Below, piece after piece: positions 22,311-35,871 of a DNA stretch of 64,000 bases (positions are counted from its first letter, which is position 1; every line of letters starts with the position of its first letter). Under the pieces are notes generated by a model. That model was not told where the DNA came from, did no database searches, and saw only the letters and a program-made list of their open reading frames with translations. The position numbers and the translations under genes were made by a program. This DNA is from Trichoplusia ni (taxonomy: Eukaryota > Arthropoda > Insecta > Lepidoptera > Noctuidae): assembly GCF_003590095.1 (NCBI RefSeq), contig NC_039480.1, positions 17,337,328 to 17,401,327 on the forward strand, in the 5' to 3' direction.

Positions 22311-24771
22311 TAATAATCCATTTCTGACATTTTTGATCAAATCAATGTCCAATCTTTTTATCCTTATAGTGACCCAGCTTCAAGTAGATCATTCATTCAA
22401 TGGCTTTAAATATTTAAAGGAATCTTCACTTATTATTTTACTTTAAAATAATTTCATAGCCCAAATAAAAAAATCCTAAAATACCACAGTTTATTTTGAA
22501 ACGGTCTTCTGTTTGTAACTCCCCTAACCTATACCTTTTAATCAAATTGACAATCTCGGTACTGTCTCATAATACTTAGTATTCACAAGCAGTTTAATAT
22601 TAAATCTTCATCCTTGTAATCTCGACTTATACCCAGGATGTGTTTATTCCTTGGTTATATTACAAACCTCTTTGTAAATATCCTACTATTGAGAAAATAC
22701 CTCTTTCTGTAAGGAGATAGCTTGTGTTTGTCATATCGCTTGCTCACTTGTGGGATGGCGATATTAGATTTTGTTCTAGAGTCCAGGGTCACATTAGCCT
22801 AGGAGCTGTCTTAAAATATCAAAGGAAACTCAATTTTTTCCACGTTCTTATACACTCGCTTTTCTTGTTTGTTTGTCGTTCCGGTTGGATTTTTGAAACT
22901 AAATTTTTAGCGACTTCCCGATAAGCTAGCAGACTTTTCAGAATAGCTTCAACCCAACGACAGATTTTGATATAATTGTAATATAGTGACAGATAGATGT
23001 TTTTAAATCAATTAATTCAAGAAAAAAATCATAAGCTATTGTTTAACCTGGGTTTTAGTGCTGCGACGAAACAACCTGGTGTCAGAGTTTTACGAATCGG
23101 ACGTTTTTTAAGGGAGTCCCCTTGAAAAATATTCAGGTGTGTTGATTTCCATTTGATGTTTTCCATCACAGTTTTCAATGTGATAATTACTGAGTAATAT
23201 GCACCTCAAGGAATTTGGAAACCTTTGACTTGGCAGTCCAATGCTCATACCTCTACATTACCAGAGCTTAAGAAATTGAGTTCATATTTATTTCCTTCAG
23301 GATATGTTATCATTGGGCAACTGCTACATTTACGAATAGAAGTCCTGAATAGCAAACATATATATCACATTTGCTACAACAATTATTCTAACAGTAGCAA
23401 AACCTACCTTAATTTAATATTCTATTACCTGGTAATAACGATCAATTCAGGTTGCCCAACAAAAACTACCTCACCGTATATTGACATATAATTCTGAATG
23501 TCTCCGTTATTTATATAATTAAATTGCTCGCAGTTTCCTATTGGAGTCGTGTCAATGTGTCACCGTTATCTAAGTATATAGTCTTAGTAATACTGGTAGT
23601 GTTCTAACGAATAAATAACAAATGCTTTTTTCTTCTATTTTGTGGCCTCGTGTTGACTGAACATGGCTTGATAATAGATCTATAATATGTTGACTTTTAT
23701 TCCCAGTCCAAAGTTGTGATTCAAGTAAATGAAGAGCTCCAGATTGCACTACATATGCCCTATTTAGCGACTTAAGTTTCTACCTGCATTGTTTTGTTGG
23801 CAAAGAACTGATGTTTTACACCTCAGTATATATACTGTACAGAAGGATAGCTCTACTGTTGCTTCGTGTAATGATTGAATTGCAAGTTGTTTATGTCTCT
23901 CAAGAATATTTCTTGCATCCAAACCTTATTTGAAGGCTTTCATTTTAAAACGAAATAAAATGAACCACTAACACGTCTTTTTTGAGAACTCTAGAGTTCT
24001 ATGAGAAAAAATGTCGAAACAAACTCAGTGATCGCAGTCTCTTCTACAATGACAGCAGTTTAATTCTCAAAGGTGCTAGACACCCTATTCCTTTTTATTG
24101 TCCATTCAAGACACGTTCCTTTCCTCAGAAAAGCAGGGCAGTAAAACCTCTGACTGGTGTCTGATAAGGTTTTATATCATACATTCCAAGTTGACAGTAT
24201 GAGCATAGGTTTCTAAGAAAGCGCCGGGATGACCTGGTTGGGTCGCGGCCAATTGGGCCAAGTCACAAGGAACTGTTCACTTACGTGTTCCAATAGACGT
24301 TAGCTGCTTGTGTCGCCATCTATCACGTATGACAACGTATTAAAATTCCTTCAGAGTTTTCGTATGACGGTTTGAGAAATGGTTTTCAGTTTTTGAAGGT
24401 TCTTTTTTGCTCTTCCTTTGTTTTTTGGTATTGGGATTTCTTATCAGCTGTTTAGGATAATGTGTGTTTCAAAGACAAACTTTTTATGTGTAAACTTACT
24501 ACACTAAGCGTCTTAAACGAAAGCGTATTAGACAAGTCTGTAATGTACATTGTTCGGTACAACTTTTGTATATTAACATAATATTTTCCTGCAAATTTGA
24601 GGGTGTAATGGGTAAGTATTCGCTTCTTTTATGTTTTTTTCCTCTTGTTGTCATCCACGACCTAAGTACATTTTCCAATTTCGTATTTTATTTGGCCATC
24701 AGTAAAAAAATTAAGTCCAACTCAAGAAAATTCAAACTCATAATATAATATTTTACAACGCCATCCCGTCT
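22311..24771. other. AT-rich non-coding stretch
   Basis: Only a short tRNA-like remnant at 23205-23260 (CCTTTGACTTGGCAGTCCAA, minus-strand SINE head) is recognisable. No gene is seen. Confidence 0.35.
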
Positions 24772-24848
24772 CAGTCTTTGTCCAGAGTAGAAATCGAACC
24801 CACGACCTTCAGCAAAACAGTCAGAGCCACTTAACCAACAGGCCAGTC
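24772..24848 (-). mobile_element. tRNA-derived SINE head
   Basis: On the minus strand, GGCCTGTTGGTTAAGTGGC (A-box) and GGTCGTGGGTTCGATTTC (B-box) have tRNA-like spacing. An acceptor stem does not form, so this is a SINE head, not a tRNA gene. Confidence 0.5.
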
Positions 24849-26670
24849 AAAAGACCATAACGATTTTCGACTAGTGCTAATACAAAGTAATATTTTTACA
24901 CAATCTTCGCTGAATTCACTAAGAACAATCTCAGCTCCATGAACTCCATTTAGCACACATCCCTGTTGCAAACGATGGCAGCGCCACCTAGCGTCACCTA
25001 GCACACTAGAGAGCAAGGCCGGGGAAAGTGGTGGACGGTGGTCAAGTGTCCAACCCGTTAGAAAGTACAAATACCGCATACAGACTTATTAAGCTTTAAT
25101 GAGGTAAGCACTGTTGCTAGTATCTCGAGGGTAACTATGTATTTTTCTATATTATGCATGTTTTATGTTTTGTTTGTAAATATCTCGTAAATGAAGTAAA
25201 AAGATTTTCATCTATTAAATAATACTCTTTCTGTATAAGGAAAAAGCAACTTCTGATTCCAGATAGCCCACAATTTGAGACAAACCTCAGTAGAGTGGCA
25301 AAATCTGTTAGCTTGACATTTTTACAAACAAACCCTCAAATTATAAAACCAAATACAAACAACAACAAAAATGAATAAACATTTGCAAAATACATTAACA
25401 GGAAGTTATAAAATCATAAAATCAAACAAACAACAGTTCAATACAATATAAATTCTAACTTTTCCAACACCTAAACCGGACGGAAAGAATTAAAATCTCT
25501 AACAATAACAAAAGCTATTTCAAAACACATTAACTACTAACGACTCGCAATGAAATCTAAACTCTAGCTCCCCAAAATAGGGGTGAAATTTGATTGTAAT
25601 AAGTTTGGTACTTAGCAAATTAGTGCAAATCATTTAGAACAATACCGGGTGTAAATCTTGGAGTACAATGACCAATAAATTGTGTATTGAACGTCATTAG
25701 CATGTTGGTACGGAAATTAGTGCGGGGCAAACCAGGCCGGTGATATACGAGGACTTGTATACAGGATGCTACTGCTGCAGGGGATGGTCGTCATCATTGA
25801 GAGGTTCTAAACCACTAGGTTTTATATAGTGGACGATTATGTCATTCTGGGAGATCTATGTCTTATTGCCTAGTTTTCAGTTCAATGTGTAAGGTCAATG
25901 GAGAAATTTTCTTGAAAGTTCTAATTGTTCAGATTCCACTTTTGAGAGAGTGTTAAGGAGTATTTTTGTTTGTCCTACTGCCTATCTTTAATGGATAAAA
26001 ATTTACGTTGTAGTTTTTTGTAAAATTACAAAAAAACATAACTATGCAATAAAAATGTGACCAGTAGTAGTGTTTTCAATTCTAAAGAATTATTACAAAG
26101 TAGCGTTTTAAAAATCTGCATTATTTTACTGCAAATACTAAAACTTTAACCACAGTTTTCATCTAAAATCCGAAAAAAACCCAGTAGAAATTCAAAGCCA
26201 TCTTTTAGTAAAACCTTAAACGAAACGTAACCACTTGCAAAAGATAGAAGATACAAAAGTGCTCTTTTGAACTTAATAAAAATCTCGTATTTCAGCTGCA
26301 GTATAACGGTCGGGTGCAGTACCTGCAGAGCTCTGAGTAATGAAGGTGGTGTGTGTTGGCAGACATCCCAAATGTGAATCACTCGTTACTTAGATTGGAA
26401 GAGTAATGCGAGCTTGTTTTAAGGCTAGATTATGTGAAATAATGTAGGTTAAGGTTTCAGAGCTGGTTGGATAACGACAAAATGACCTGGTATTTTTCAA
26501 GTTGTTGGGTTTTGAAAAAAAAGTTTATTTTTAAGAGATGAGTTAGATCTTTGACAAAATAATATTAAATATTATAAACTAAAAGAAAGATCCACGAGAC
26601 AAATTATCGGTGAATTATAATCCAATAAACAAATAAATTAAATAAGTGATAAGTTTCTGTTTCAGTCACT
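24849..26670. other. Non-coding stretch
   Basis: A GC-richer part at 24.95-25.05 kb has GGCAGCGCCACCTAGCGTCA words typical of intergenic repeats. No gene is recognised. Confidence 0.35.
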
Positions 26671-26875
26671 ATGAAAGAAGAACCGGCAAGAAATTTGCCC
26701 GGTACTGATTACTTTAAACTGGTTTGGGTAAATATCAATTTAGTACTGATCAGTAATAAATTGATATTAAAGCAAGTTAAATTAGTAATGTATGGGCGTC
26801 TATTTATAATCCCGAACCAGTCGCCAATCGTGGTGATCAATACTTATCTATTTTACATTTCAAAGAATTTCTTTC

Positions 26876-26998
26876 AAAGTTTCTTGCCGGTTCTTCTCAA
26901 GAATGACCCAATCTTGGACCCAAAAAGCTAGAGACAGTAATGCAAATTTTCAAAAGAGTCTTAGAAAGGCCTCATTAAAATAAGAAAAATATTTCGAT
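26876..26998 (+). mobile_element. Diverged 3' UTR of the 8.9-kb LINE family
   Basis: TTTCTTGCCGGTTCTTCTC, then AAGAATGACCCAATCTTGGA, CTAGAGACAGTAATGC and a degraded A-rich end follow the same order as 10038-10150. The copy is old (many substitutions). A reversed piece of its first 17 bp lies ~190 bp upstream at 26677-26693. Confidence 0.5.
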
Positions 26999-28524
26999 TT
27001 AGGAGTAGTATACTTGAATAACGGTTTGGAAATGGGCATGACGTGTTGCAGATTCATTTCCTGCTTCAAATTCACTTGTACTGAGTCTGTTTGTCTTGTG
27101 CCTATGACAAGAATGTTAGAAACCCCCAGTTACACAAGAATACGTTAGTACGGGTATCGTTAAGATATAGAAGGTAAAGTACCTATCGGTATTGCATAGA
27201 TTTACGACCCGGGACATAAAATATGTCAAATATATAAAATATAAACGCTAAGAAACTCTATTAAACACAATTTAATCAACGTTATGATCCGTTGATCTTC
27301 GTTTAACTATTAAATTAGCGCCTTCACGATGTAAAAGGCTTGTTAAAATAACGTAACATAATTAACCAGAGTTAATTGAGTTAACTGCAGTTATTTATCG
27401 GTTCAATTTACGTGTTAAACCGTTATCGTTCTTGTTCATGCATTCCATTGACATATCAGTATGCGTGTAACGTGAAAATTGTCGTACGCTTTTTATATAG
27501 TTTAATTGACATCATTGTTGTGAGAAAGAGATGGTGCTATTTGAGTGTATAGTTCTATCTCTATCTATAGTTGAGAGTGCTATTCAGAGTCTAATTATCC
27601 TGACATTATATATGATTTATTAAACACAATTATTTATCACTTTAACGTAGTACGTGCAAGGCGCGAGTCAAAGTATTCATGATTATAAATGCCGGACGTG
27701 TCTAAAATTGGTCGGGCGATCCTGATTTGTTAACACACTTAAGTAAACTGATCTTAAAAATATATCCTTATTATATACGTTCATTTATATCTCGATAAAT
27801 ACGTGTACCTAAGTAAACCATTCTTAAAGAATTATCTTTAATTCCCCTCTCTAATATAAAATGTTTTAATATAAATTATATGCCACCTTGGATTATGTAG
27901 CAGGTACTAAGTGAGTCAGAAAAGAAAGCCGTACTTAAAGTCAAATGTAATGCCAAAAAGGCTTTTTCCTATAAATCCTTCTCCTCAACTCATATATCAC
28001 ACAAGCAGAACGTTTTCTACAAGTTATTCAAATCTCAGACGATCGTATAAATGTGTATTTTATGATAATATTGTTATTTAATGCTTGTACCGTTGGCCGT
28101 CTTTAATAAACAGTTACATTTTGGAATGTTATAATTAATCTAACATTATTTCGTTAGTTAGGCAGATTTTATGAAGTCTAACCTCATGGATCTGTTAGAC
28201 AGATTGGCAAACAAATATGGTTTATGCATATATTGTGATCTAGTGCTAGGGTAGGAATGTGGCCATAGGAGCTCGGCTAAAAACACCATCGAGTTAAGAT
28301 TTTTTTGGATTGTCTTTTCGAGTATTTGATTACAAAGGAAAAATAACCTAAACGCTATTTTTTGTTCTTTATTAGCGTGTATCGTTTGAGGTAGCTAGAG
28401 GTATAAAAACATAGAAGGCAACAACGCTAGATAATAGTACGGGTATTGAATTTATAATAAAAAATAACTATTATTTACTGTACTCGGCAAACGTACCTAG
28501 TGTAAGACTCCCATTGGCCAGGTA
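26999..28524. other. AT-rich non-coding stretch
   Basis: No gene is recognised. The blocks near 27735-27770 and 27810-27845 (both with TAAGTAAAC...TCTTAAA) look like a diverged local duplication. Confidence 0.3.
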
Positions 28525-28655
28525 GAATGACGACTAGCTAAAGACTGCAGGCGGATGCTGGAGGCGGCAAGCCGAAGACAGGGCGCTATGGTGTACATTG
28601 GGGGAGGCCCATGTCCAGCAGAGAACTGCTAAAGGCTGATGATGATAATGATTAT
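28525..28655 (+). mobile_element. LINE 3' end (GGGGGAGGCCCATGTCCAGC type)
   Basis: Reads as the end of a reverse transcriptase ORF (GGCAAGCCGAAGACAGGGC then GGGGGAGGCCCATGTCCAGC) running into a GATGATGATAATGATTATT tail. Same family as 6.3, 39.1 and 45.8 kb. Confidence 0.55.
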
Positions 28656-29329
28656 TATTCAATACTTTTAAGTCCATATGAAATTTATGAGTTAAAAGTT
28701 TTCTGTGCATCTCGGAGCGTGCAATGGAAAATCGACGGCAAACAAATAGTAAACAAAAGTGTTAATAGTTTTGTTTAACTTACAAAGGTGTGAAGTCCTG
28801 ATAATAAAAATAAATACAAAGAAAGTAACAAAACGTGAGAATCAAAACTAAAACGTGAATATTTTGAATACAATGGTAATGCTGGTGAAAGAAGTTGCGT
28901 GAGATTATAACCAATGACCGTAATGATATCTCAATGGATTTGGTTATATTTGTAAAGAGGAAACTTTATTTATAAAAAAAACACATCAATTTGGAATAAT
29001 TGCCATACAACGTGGCAATGCAGCCAGCCTTCTGGGCACGTTTCCCGACTTTGGCAAGGATGAGGATGTCTTTTTTGACGCTTTGTAAATAATGTATATT
29101 TTTCTTTTTATATTGATATAGTTTTAAAAATGTAAATATTAGTTTAGTTTAATTTTTTGTAATAAATAGGTTGAATGATTAGAAATAAATAATTGTGGGT
29201 TTGTTTTTTTTTCTGTAATAGCTAGTGTACTTTGTAATATTAACATTTCATAATAACGATAATATCTTTTTCTTGTGTGGCAGTGCAAATATTAAAACAT
29301 TATACCTTGTTTTGGTTTGTCGTTTTTAC

Positions 29330-29522
29330 TTCTTCATGCTGTAAGAGTCTGAAATAGATTAACATCCTTGAAACGATACTTTCCTTCATCATAAAAAGAT
29401 AAGTAAGTAATAATTACTTTGTAATACGGACATGAATTCGAAAAGACATCGGTGAGTGCCGAATTTGAACACGCAACCTTTGACGTGACAGTCCAACGAT
29501 CACACCACTAGGCTATCACCAA
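29330..29522 (-). mobile_element. tRNA-derived SINE with body
   Basis: On the minus strand the head GGTGATAGCCTAGTGGTGTG carries the A-box; GCGTGTTCAAATTCGGC is the B-box. The body CACTCACCGATGTCTTTTCG, then AATTCATGTCCGTATTACAA follows. The layout fits a full SINE 5' half. Confidence 0.55.
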
Positions 29523-30117
29523 TTCGTGTTTAAAAAAGTTGTACGAAAGTAAGTTATTCTCTTAAAATTACTAAAACAAACTAAACTATCTTCTTGAATA
29601 ATTGTAATTGTAACTGACTATTAAAGTAGTTGTACCGACAATAACCGAAAGAAAGTGACAATTAACGTGAGAAAAAAAACGTGATTTGAAAAATAAGTAA
29701 ACAGATAATAATTGTGAGTTTAATATAAATGCTTTTCGTGAGAGAGGTTTTTGAAGCTCTATTATAAAGGTATTTGATGGTTTAAGAAAGTTTTTCCTAA
29801 TCACGAAAGGCGATGATAACATAATTGATGAATAGTGCAAGTACTGGGCAGTAAAAATAAGTATTAAGGTACTCAGAAGTACTCAGAAGTCTGATTGCTT
29901 GATAACTACCATCAACTGGATCGATTTCCCATGGATGATCTAATACACAGATGATAAAAAAATATTTGACTACCTACCAAAAGTAACTCAAACATTTTGT
30001 GTGCCTACAAATGATTGTTCTCAATCTGAGTGCATGACCTTCATTCTCAAAAGCCCCGCGACACCACACTTGAATTCTTTAAAAACCTAACACATAGTCA
30101 ACATTATGTATATAATG

Positions 30118-30142
30118 TATATATATATATATATATATATAT
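30118..30142. repeat. (TA)n microsatellite
   Basis: Twelve TA units. The YIYIYI translation in one frame is an artefact of this run. Confidence 0.85.
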
Positions 30143-30641
30143 CAAGGATTGTTCTTGTATCGCTTACACTATTATTGCAGGTGTTGAAACGAGGCTTACA
30201 AACAAAATACCATTTGGTAACAAATTGAGGATAGTGTTGTATACGGTACTAATTTAATGTCGGCTAGTATCCATTATACTCAAAGCTGCTTCTTTAATAG
30301 TACATGCAAATAATATGTAAATACGACACAACTCTGACTACCCACAAACGTGTTCATTCAAAGAAACCAAGTAATTATCACTGATGTATTATGTACTGAG
30401 CATTTGCACCGCTCTCTCATACAAACATGCAAATTATCCTACATGACCACCGTACCTTGGTGAACTAATAGCAAGTGTTGGACAAGCATTGTAGGCCGAG
30501 GCCGAAGACGGAACTAATGGCAAGGACGAAGCCGAAATTGGAGTTAAAGAAATAGTTTCTGTAAGATGTCATGGTTCAGCACTCAGCAAGTGTGAACCTG
30601 TAATGTTTTTACCTCAAATGGGACCAAGTTTTATTCTTATA

Positions 30642-30899
30642 CTAGCTGTTGCCCGCGACTTCGTCCGCGTGGTTAGATGATATAAGTTATGATTTATACC
30701 TGCCATGTTTTTTTCCACATTTTCCATTGTATCTTCGCTCCTATTAGTCGCAGCGTGATGGTTTATAGCCTAAAGCTTTCCTCAATGAATGGTCTATTCA
30801 ACACAATAATATTTTTTCAATTTGAACCAGTAGTTCCTGAGATTAGCGCGTTCAAACAAACAAACAAACAAACTCTTCAGCTTTATATATTAGTGTAGA
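30642..30899 (-). mobile_element. Helitron-like element, copy H5
   Basis: Full length. CTAG|T lies at 30645-30642 on the element strand; the other end reads A|TCTACACTAATATATAAAGC, keeping the TC start and A/T insertion context. One of the best-preserved copies. Confidence 0.75.
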
Positions 30900-33482
30900 T
30901 TTCAAATTTCGAATCTGTTTTAATTTTTCGGCTACATGAATATCACAGTAATGGCATCAAAATATTTTCTGAAAAAGAGGTTTTGCATAGGGTATGCCAT
31001 AAGATTAAAAAAATAATTAGGCCGAACATTTTCCTGTCATCGAAGATACGCTTAAAACCGAATACTTTTATCTGCCCAACACTAGCCACAACATGCTTAC
31101 AATAATTACTGTTTTTGTAAATCAAAGAAAATAGGTAATATACTAACAATACAATTTGTAGGTGTGTAGTGTAATTTACTTTTTTGTTTTCGAGAAAATG
31201 AATGGAAAGTAATCTAAGTTCGTGAAAGTAAAAAAAAAATTGGGTAAAATTCGTAATATACATACATAATTTCGTAATACACATGTTATGGTTTCGTTTT
31301 AGATAAAAAAAGTTTTGTGTTGTTTCATTTTATTAAGTTTTTCTTTAAATTATGAAGGAACGGCCTTTATCGAACACTTTTGTTCATTGTATGGATTTGG
31401 TTTTTGAATCCAAAGTTCCATTTTGAAAACTGAACATTATGAATAGGAAGGCGCTGTCTGTCCGGCCCTGTGACACAAGAAATGGACCGTGATAGCTAGA
31501 CAGATGAAATTTCCACAGATGATGTATTTCTGAGGCCTAGGTAATATTTAAAAAAAAAATGAAAATTAACATCGAGGTAAATCCATGGTTGGTTCGGTCC
31601 TAAATTGGATAAGTTTGCCAGTTTTGCAAATTTCTATTTCAATTCTAGCCTAATTATACGACACCATCCGACTTTAACTATATCGTAGGCCAGTAGTATC
31701 TTCAAATGAATACCAGCACATGTCTTAGATGATCCGATCAACGAAACCGCTAGTCTACAACAGCTCAGCTCAAGTATCCACAAGATCTATGTTAATCGAC
31801 CAATTATAAATTATAAACCCATACCGGTTTGTCGTGCAGATACACCGTTTATACATTATTCCTGATGATGACAAAAACTGAGTCATTACAGCGGACAAGA
31901 AACGCAATCGGACTAACGTTACTGAAATGAAAGGTCTAATGCCTTGCATAGCTAATTTTAATAGTAAGTAGGTACATTTGTAATTTCTTTGAAAGTAGAA
32001 AGAGGTGGTTATTTTTTTCAGTTGGTCATCATGGGTGGTCAACACTTGATGTTGGTGGAATTGATTTTTAAGTATGTGTAATTTGAATGGAGAATTTATA
32101 ATGAGGAGTAATGGATTTTAAAGTAAGGTTCTAATAGGTTCTCGATTGAATATGAGAGCGTTTTGATTAAAGGTTGAAGATAGGTGAGGATTTGTTGTTA
32201 AATAAAAAATGTGTACGTCTCTCGACGCTAAATAGAGGAGATAACTTGGCTGATGTATGCTATTCTTTCCCTAAAGGAAAGAGAAAGAGGCGACTTAATG
32301 CGTCACGTTATTAAGTATTTTTCACTTCAACAAGATTTTTCTGCCACTTAGTATGCAAGTTAAAGCATTAGTCCCTACTAATCCTTCGATGTTTGATATT
32401 AAGAAATTATTAAATTCTGAAACCAGTGAACCGGAAGAAGAAATATAGAGTAAAATATATTGATTATTGGAACCCAAGACTGAAAACCCACATAACTTGA
32501 AGAAAAGCAGAAGATTTGGTTACCAGTTACCTCCTTAGTAGCAACCCCGTAACAAAACATAACAATCTTTAACTACCAAACAATTCTAAAAAAAATTAAC
32601 TCATAAAACCAATGTACTGTAAAAAGAATGTAATAAAAACTCCAATAGTGTAAAAGCGATGCTAATATAAGAAGCCGCACTCACACTTGACCGGGTTTTA
32701 TTGAGCGGATTGTTTCCTTGCGTATGTTATAACTTGTGACAGTTTTATGTGTGCACGCTTCATAAGCTGCACCGGGTTAAGGTACAGGCGACAGCGATTC
32801 TGGAGTTTTTTATGTAATTAGTAAATTATGAGAGCCCAAAATGTTTCTGTTTTTGAGTAGTTTGAAGTTTACAAGCCACCCTAAATGTCGGAATTCATAC
32901 CTATAAACCTTTCAGTTAAATGATTTTTTCGAAAAAGTATAATCTTTCGTTACTTTTTGTCGCAGACTAACTGATTTTGCAAAGGACAAGGACAGGACGA
33001 ACATTGAAGAATCAATCACTTGCTAAAATATCCATCCTATTTTCTCTCGTCATTTTTTTCCATAGTGACGGTGACCATATTGACCATGCGACTATCCGTG
33101 TAGTTCAGATCAATTTGAATAGGTTGTATGTTTTAATATAAACTTGTCTGATAAATAGATCTGCATGTCATTGTGACTTGAATGTTTGCGATACAAGGAT
33201 TAAATTTCTTAATGTAGGATTAGCAAAAAAAAAGCAAACCGTATTGTTTCGCTTGTGGATCATTTCAATCACATTATTATCTAACCTCTACCAGGACATG
33301 AAGTAAAGATTAACAAGCGGACGTTGTATAGCACTGTGAAAGATTATAATCGAAGTTTTTTTAAGTATAACTTCTTTATTGCGTTGGGAAAAAAATATCG
33401 TAACGCGTCCGCTCCTTTTTTGAAACGAGGTTGTCAATCGTTTTTTGGGCGGAAGTTTTTTTTATTTACGTTAGTCAGTATA
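30900..33482. other. AT-rich non-coding stretch
   Basis: Contains the repeat at 31440-31600. Open frames here show no family resemblance or splice support. Confidence 0.35.
31440..31600 (+). repeat. Dispersed repeat (ACCGTGATAGCTAGACAG family)
   Basis: GCGCTGTCTGTCC..., then GGACCGTGATAGCTAGACAG, then CACAGATGATGTATTTCTG. A second copy lies at 39.2-39.4 kb with the same block order. It is a familiar lepidopteran repeat, probably the end of a larger transposon; the class is not determined. Confidence 0.5.
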
Positions 33483-33860
33483 CACGGTGATTTTTTAGTC
33501 GTCTTACAAAAGCAGCCCAGTTCATGTATCCGACGTAAAATACACCTAGGCGCGATTATTATTTTTTTATCATCAACTAAGATAATAGGTGCGAAGAAAA
33601 GTGAAGAAAAATCTGAAACATACTCTTAAAAATGATAAAATTGCCGCCGCCCGCGCCCCTCACCATTGTTACAAGGTTCGGACCGCGCTCGCAACAGAGC
33701 TGTGTTTCTAAAACTACGAATTGCATCATAATATTGAATAAAAATTACATTGTAAATTTATTAAAATCTCATAAATACCTATTTTTTTATCATGAACGTG
33801 TTCTAGTCATTGGATAAATGAACTGGGCTGCTTTTGTAAGACGACAAAAAAATCACTGTG
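33483..33860. mobile_element. MITE with ~43-bp terminal inverted repeats
   Basis: The left arm 33483-33525 begins CACGGTGATTTTTTAGTCGT and runs to CAGCCCAGTTCAT. The right arm 33818-33860 is its reverse complement with two mismatches. Both ends are flanked by TA (33481-33482 and 33861-33862), as expected of Tc1/mariner-type target duplication. The ~290-bp interior is AT-rich with a CpG-rich patch (CCGCCGCCCGCGCCCC) near 33642-33660. No transposase fits inside, so it is non-autonomous. Confidence 0.7.
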
Positions 33861-35293
33861 TATTTTAAAGACTGGCCCGCTTTGGCTTATAATTTGACAC
33901 ACATCGTTTGAAAGTCGATGAATTGTATACTACACGGGATTGCCTTGCGCGAACGCATCGGCGTGTGCTAACGGGTTGCTCTGCGCATGCGCCGATATCT
34001 ATGATAACCTCATTGTTGTATCGTACATTATGTATTTTATTGAGCTTACATTGCCTATCAATGTTGTGTTTGAAGAACATTTTTGATTCATTATTCTACT
34101 TTGGAACTTCCGAGGGAGGTGATTCATTTTCTTCCAAATCTTGACATGGGTACATAAGTAAGTGTGAACTCCGCTTCAATCGGAAATTCAAATCGCTTCG
34201 AGCAATTAAAAAAGAAAGGGACACGGTTTGTTTTCAGCGGTATGTTTTGGTATATTTTACTAGATTTTGAGATACCACTGTCAAAATGAAATTCTGTCTT
34301 AGCATCTCTAAATTTCTGGTGGTAGCGATACCTACTTACTAACAGACTGACAATTTTAATAAAAAAAGTTCTGACAAATAAAAGAACCCGGTTAAAACTA
34401 ATGACCACCCTGACTATATCAAAGTTGAATTCAATCTTACGAGTATTTGCACATCCTGTATTATTAATAGGAGCGCACGCGCATCCCCGATCGGTAATGA
34501 CTTGCATCGTGCATGCGACGAATACTGGCTATCTGATAACCTCAATTAGATAAAAGTAATTATCTAGTTTCATTAAGTTTTTGTGGGTACAGGCATGTTT
34601 ATTGTTTAGATCTAATGGGAAATCATTATTTGGTCCATTGGTTAGCAGTTAATAAACAAGATTTCCAAGATCAATTAATTAATTTTCTAATTATGGTGTT
34701 CGAAATTCTGTTACTTGATCTAAGCCATGATTGAATGGTGTGCTCACTAACCAAAAATAATGCAAATAAATATTTTGGTTGCATATAAAAAAAAACATTG
34801 TCACTCTAACTTCAATCGCATATTTTTGAACGGCTTTAAGTTATTCTTGTGTCGGGAGGTTTCACAAAAATTCAAGTCACATGCCCAACAACAGAGTTAG
34901 GACAAGAATTCAAGGACTTTTTATTTTTAAATATCAATTGTGTGTTTAGTGCTAAATTTCGAAACGCACAATCTTAGCTATAATTTCCCAGTAACTTTGA
35001 ACAAAAAGATATGTTTATATTTATTTTACTAATAACTATTAACCATTCAAAGTATAATGTGAATGTGATTCCATTTGAAAACAATAGAAAATGTATCACT
35101 GAACTGGCTTCGGGGGTAAATCACAAATTTTCCGATTACAGTAGATACATTTTTTATATTCATTTCTTGTACATAGGTGTTTACAGGTACTTTAGTAATG
35201 AATCCAAATTCAAAATTAAAACAGCTCTTACTTTAAGAAACATTAATTTCAATACAAGGTCCTTACAATGAAAACTATGACTCAATTGATCAA
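33861..35293. other. Non-coding stretch with CpG-rich patches
   Basis: CpG-rich patches at 33940-33995 and 34470-34515 both contain GCATGCG(A/C)CGA and are followed by CTGATAACCTCA or similar, suggesting a diverged repeat. No ORF or splice pair is convincing. Confidence 0.35.
34853..34920 (-). mobile_element. tRNA-derived SINE, tail fragment
   Basis: GTGTCGGGAGGTTTCACAAA, then ATTCAAGTCACATGC, then AGGACAAGAATTC match the tail of the SINE at 44.4 kb in the same orientation. Confidence 0.45.
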
Positions 35294-35525
35294 TCTATCT
35301 GAAGAGTTTGTTTGTTTGTTCGTTTGTTTGAACGCGCTAATCTCAGTAACTACTGGTCTAAATTGAAAAAATATTTTTGTGTTGAATAGACCATTCATTG
35401 AGGAAGGCTTTAGGCTATAAACCACCACGCTGCGACTAATAGGAGCGAAGATACAATGGAAAATGTGAAAAAACGGCAGGTATAAATCTTCTACCCACGG
35501 GGACGAAGTCGCGGGCAACAGCTAG
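35294..35525 (+). mobile_element. Helitron-like element, copy H6
   Basis: It has the A|TCTATCTGAAGAG start with the ACTAATATATAAAGC part deleted, the internal GTTTGTTTG run, and a CAACAGCTAG end followed by A. It lies tail to tail with H7, 346 bp away. Confidence 0.7.
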
Positions 35526-35871
35526 ACTGCGATAAAACGATAACGAGTAAATTTTATCATTCGTCTCACTATTAATCATCACACTTGTACTTAAAATCAA
35601 ATATCAAACGTTTTTTAAATAAAACCTTAATAAATAGCAATGAACTTTCCACGCTATTATATATAGTTTTATGAAGGTTTATTTTTTTCCAGCCATAGTT
35701 ATCGATGCGTACACAGAATGAAGGTTCGGCTCGTGATAGAAGTTTTTGCTGCCAATGAATTGCACAATGATGCGCAAATTGTAAGTTTAATTAGATGGTT
35801 GGCTAGCAAAACAGTTGAAAACAGTTTTGATTGGAATTTAGATGAAGCGCTTTGTTTTGTTTTATTTCTAA

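Noticed and set aside
30030..30257. Plus-strand frame with a YIYIYIYI run
   Set aside because: Created by the (TA)n microsatellite at 30118-30142.
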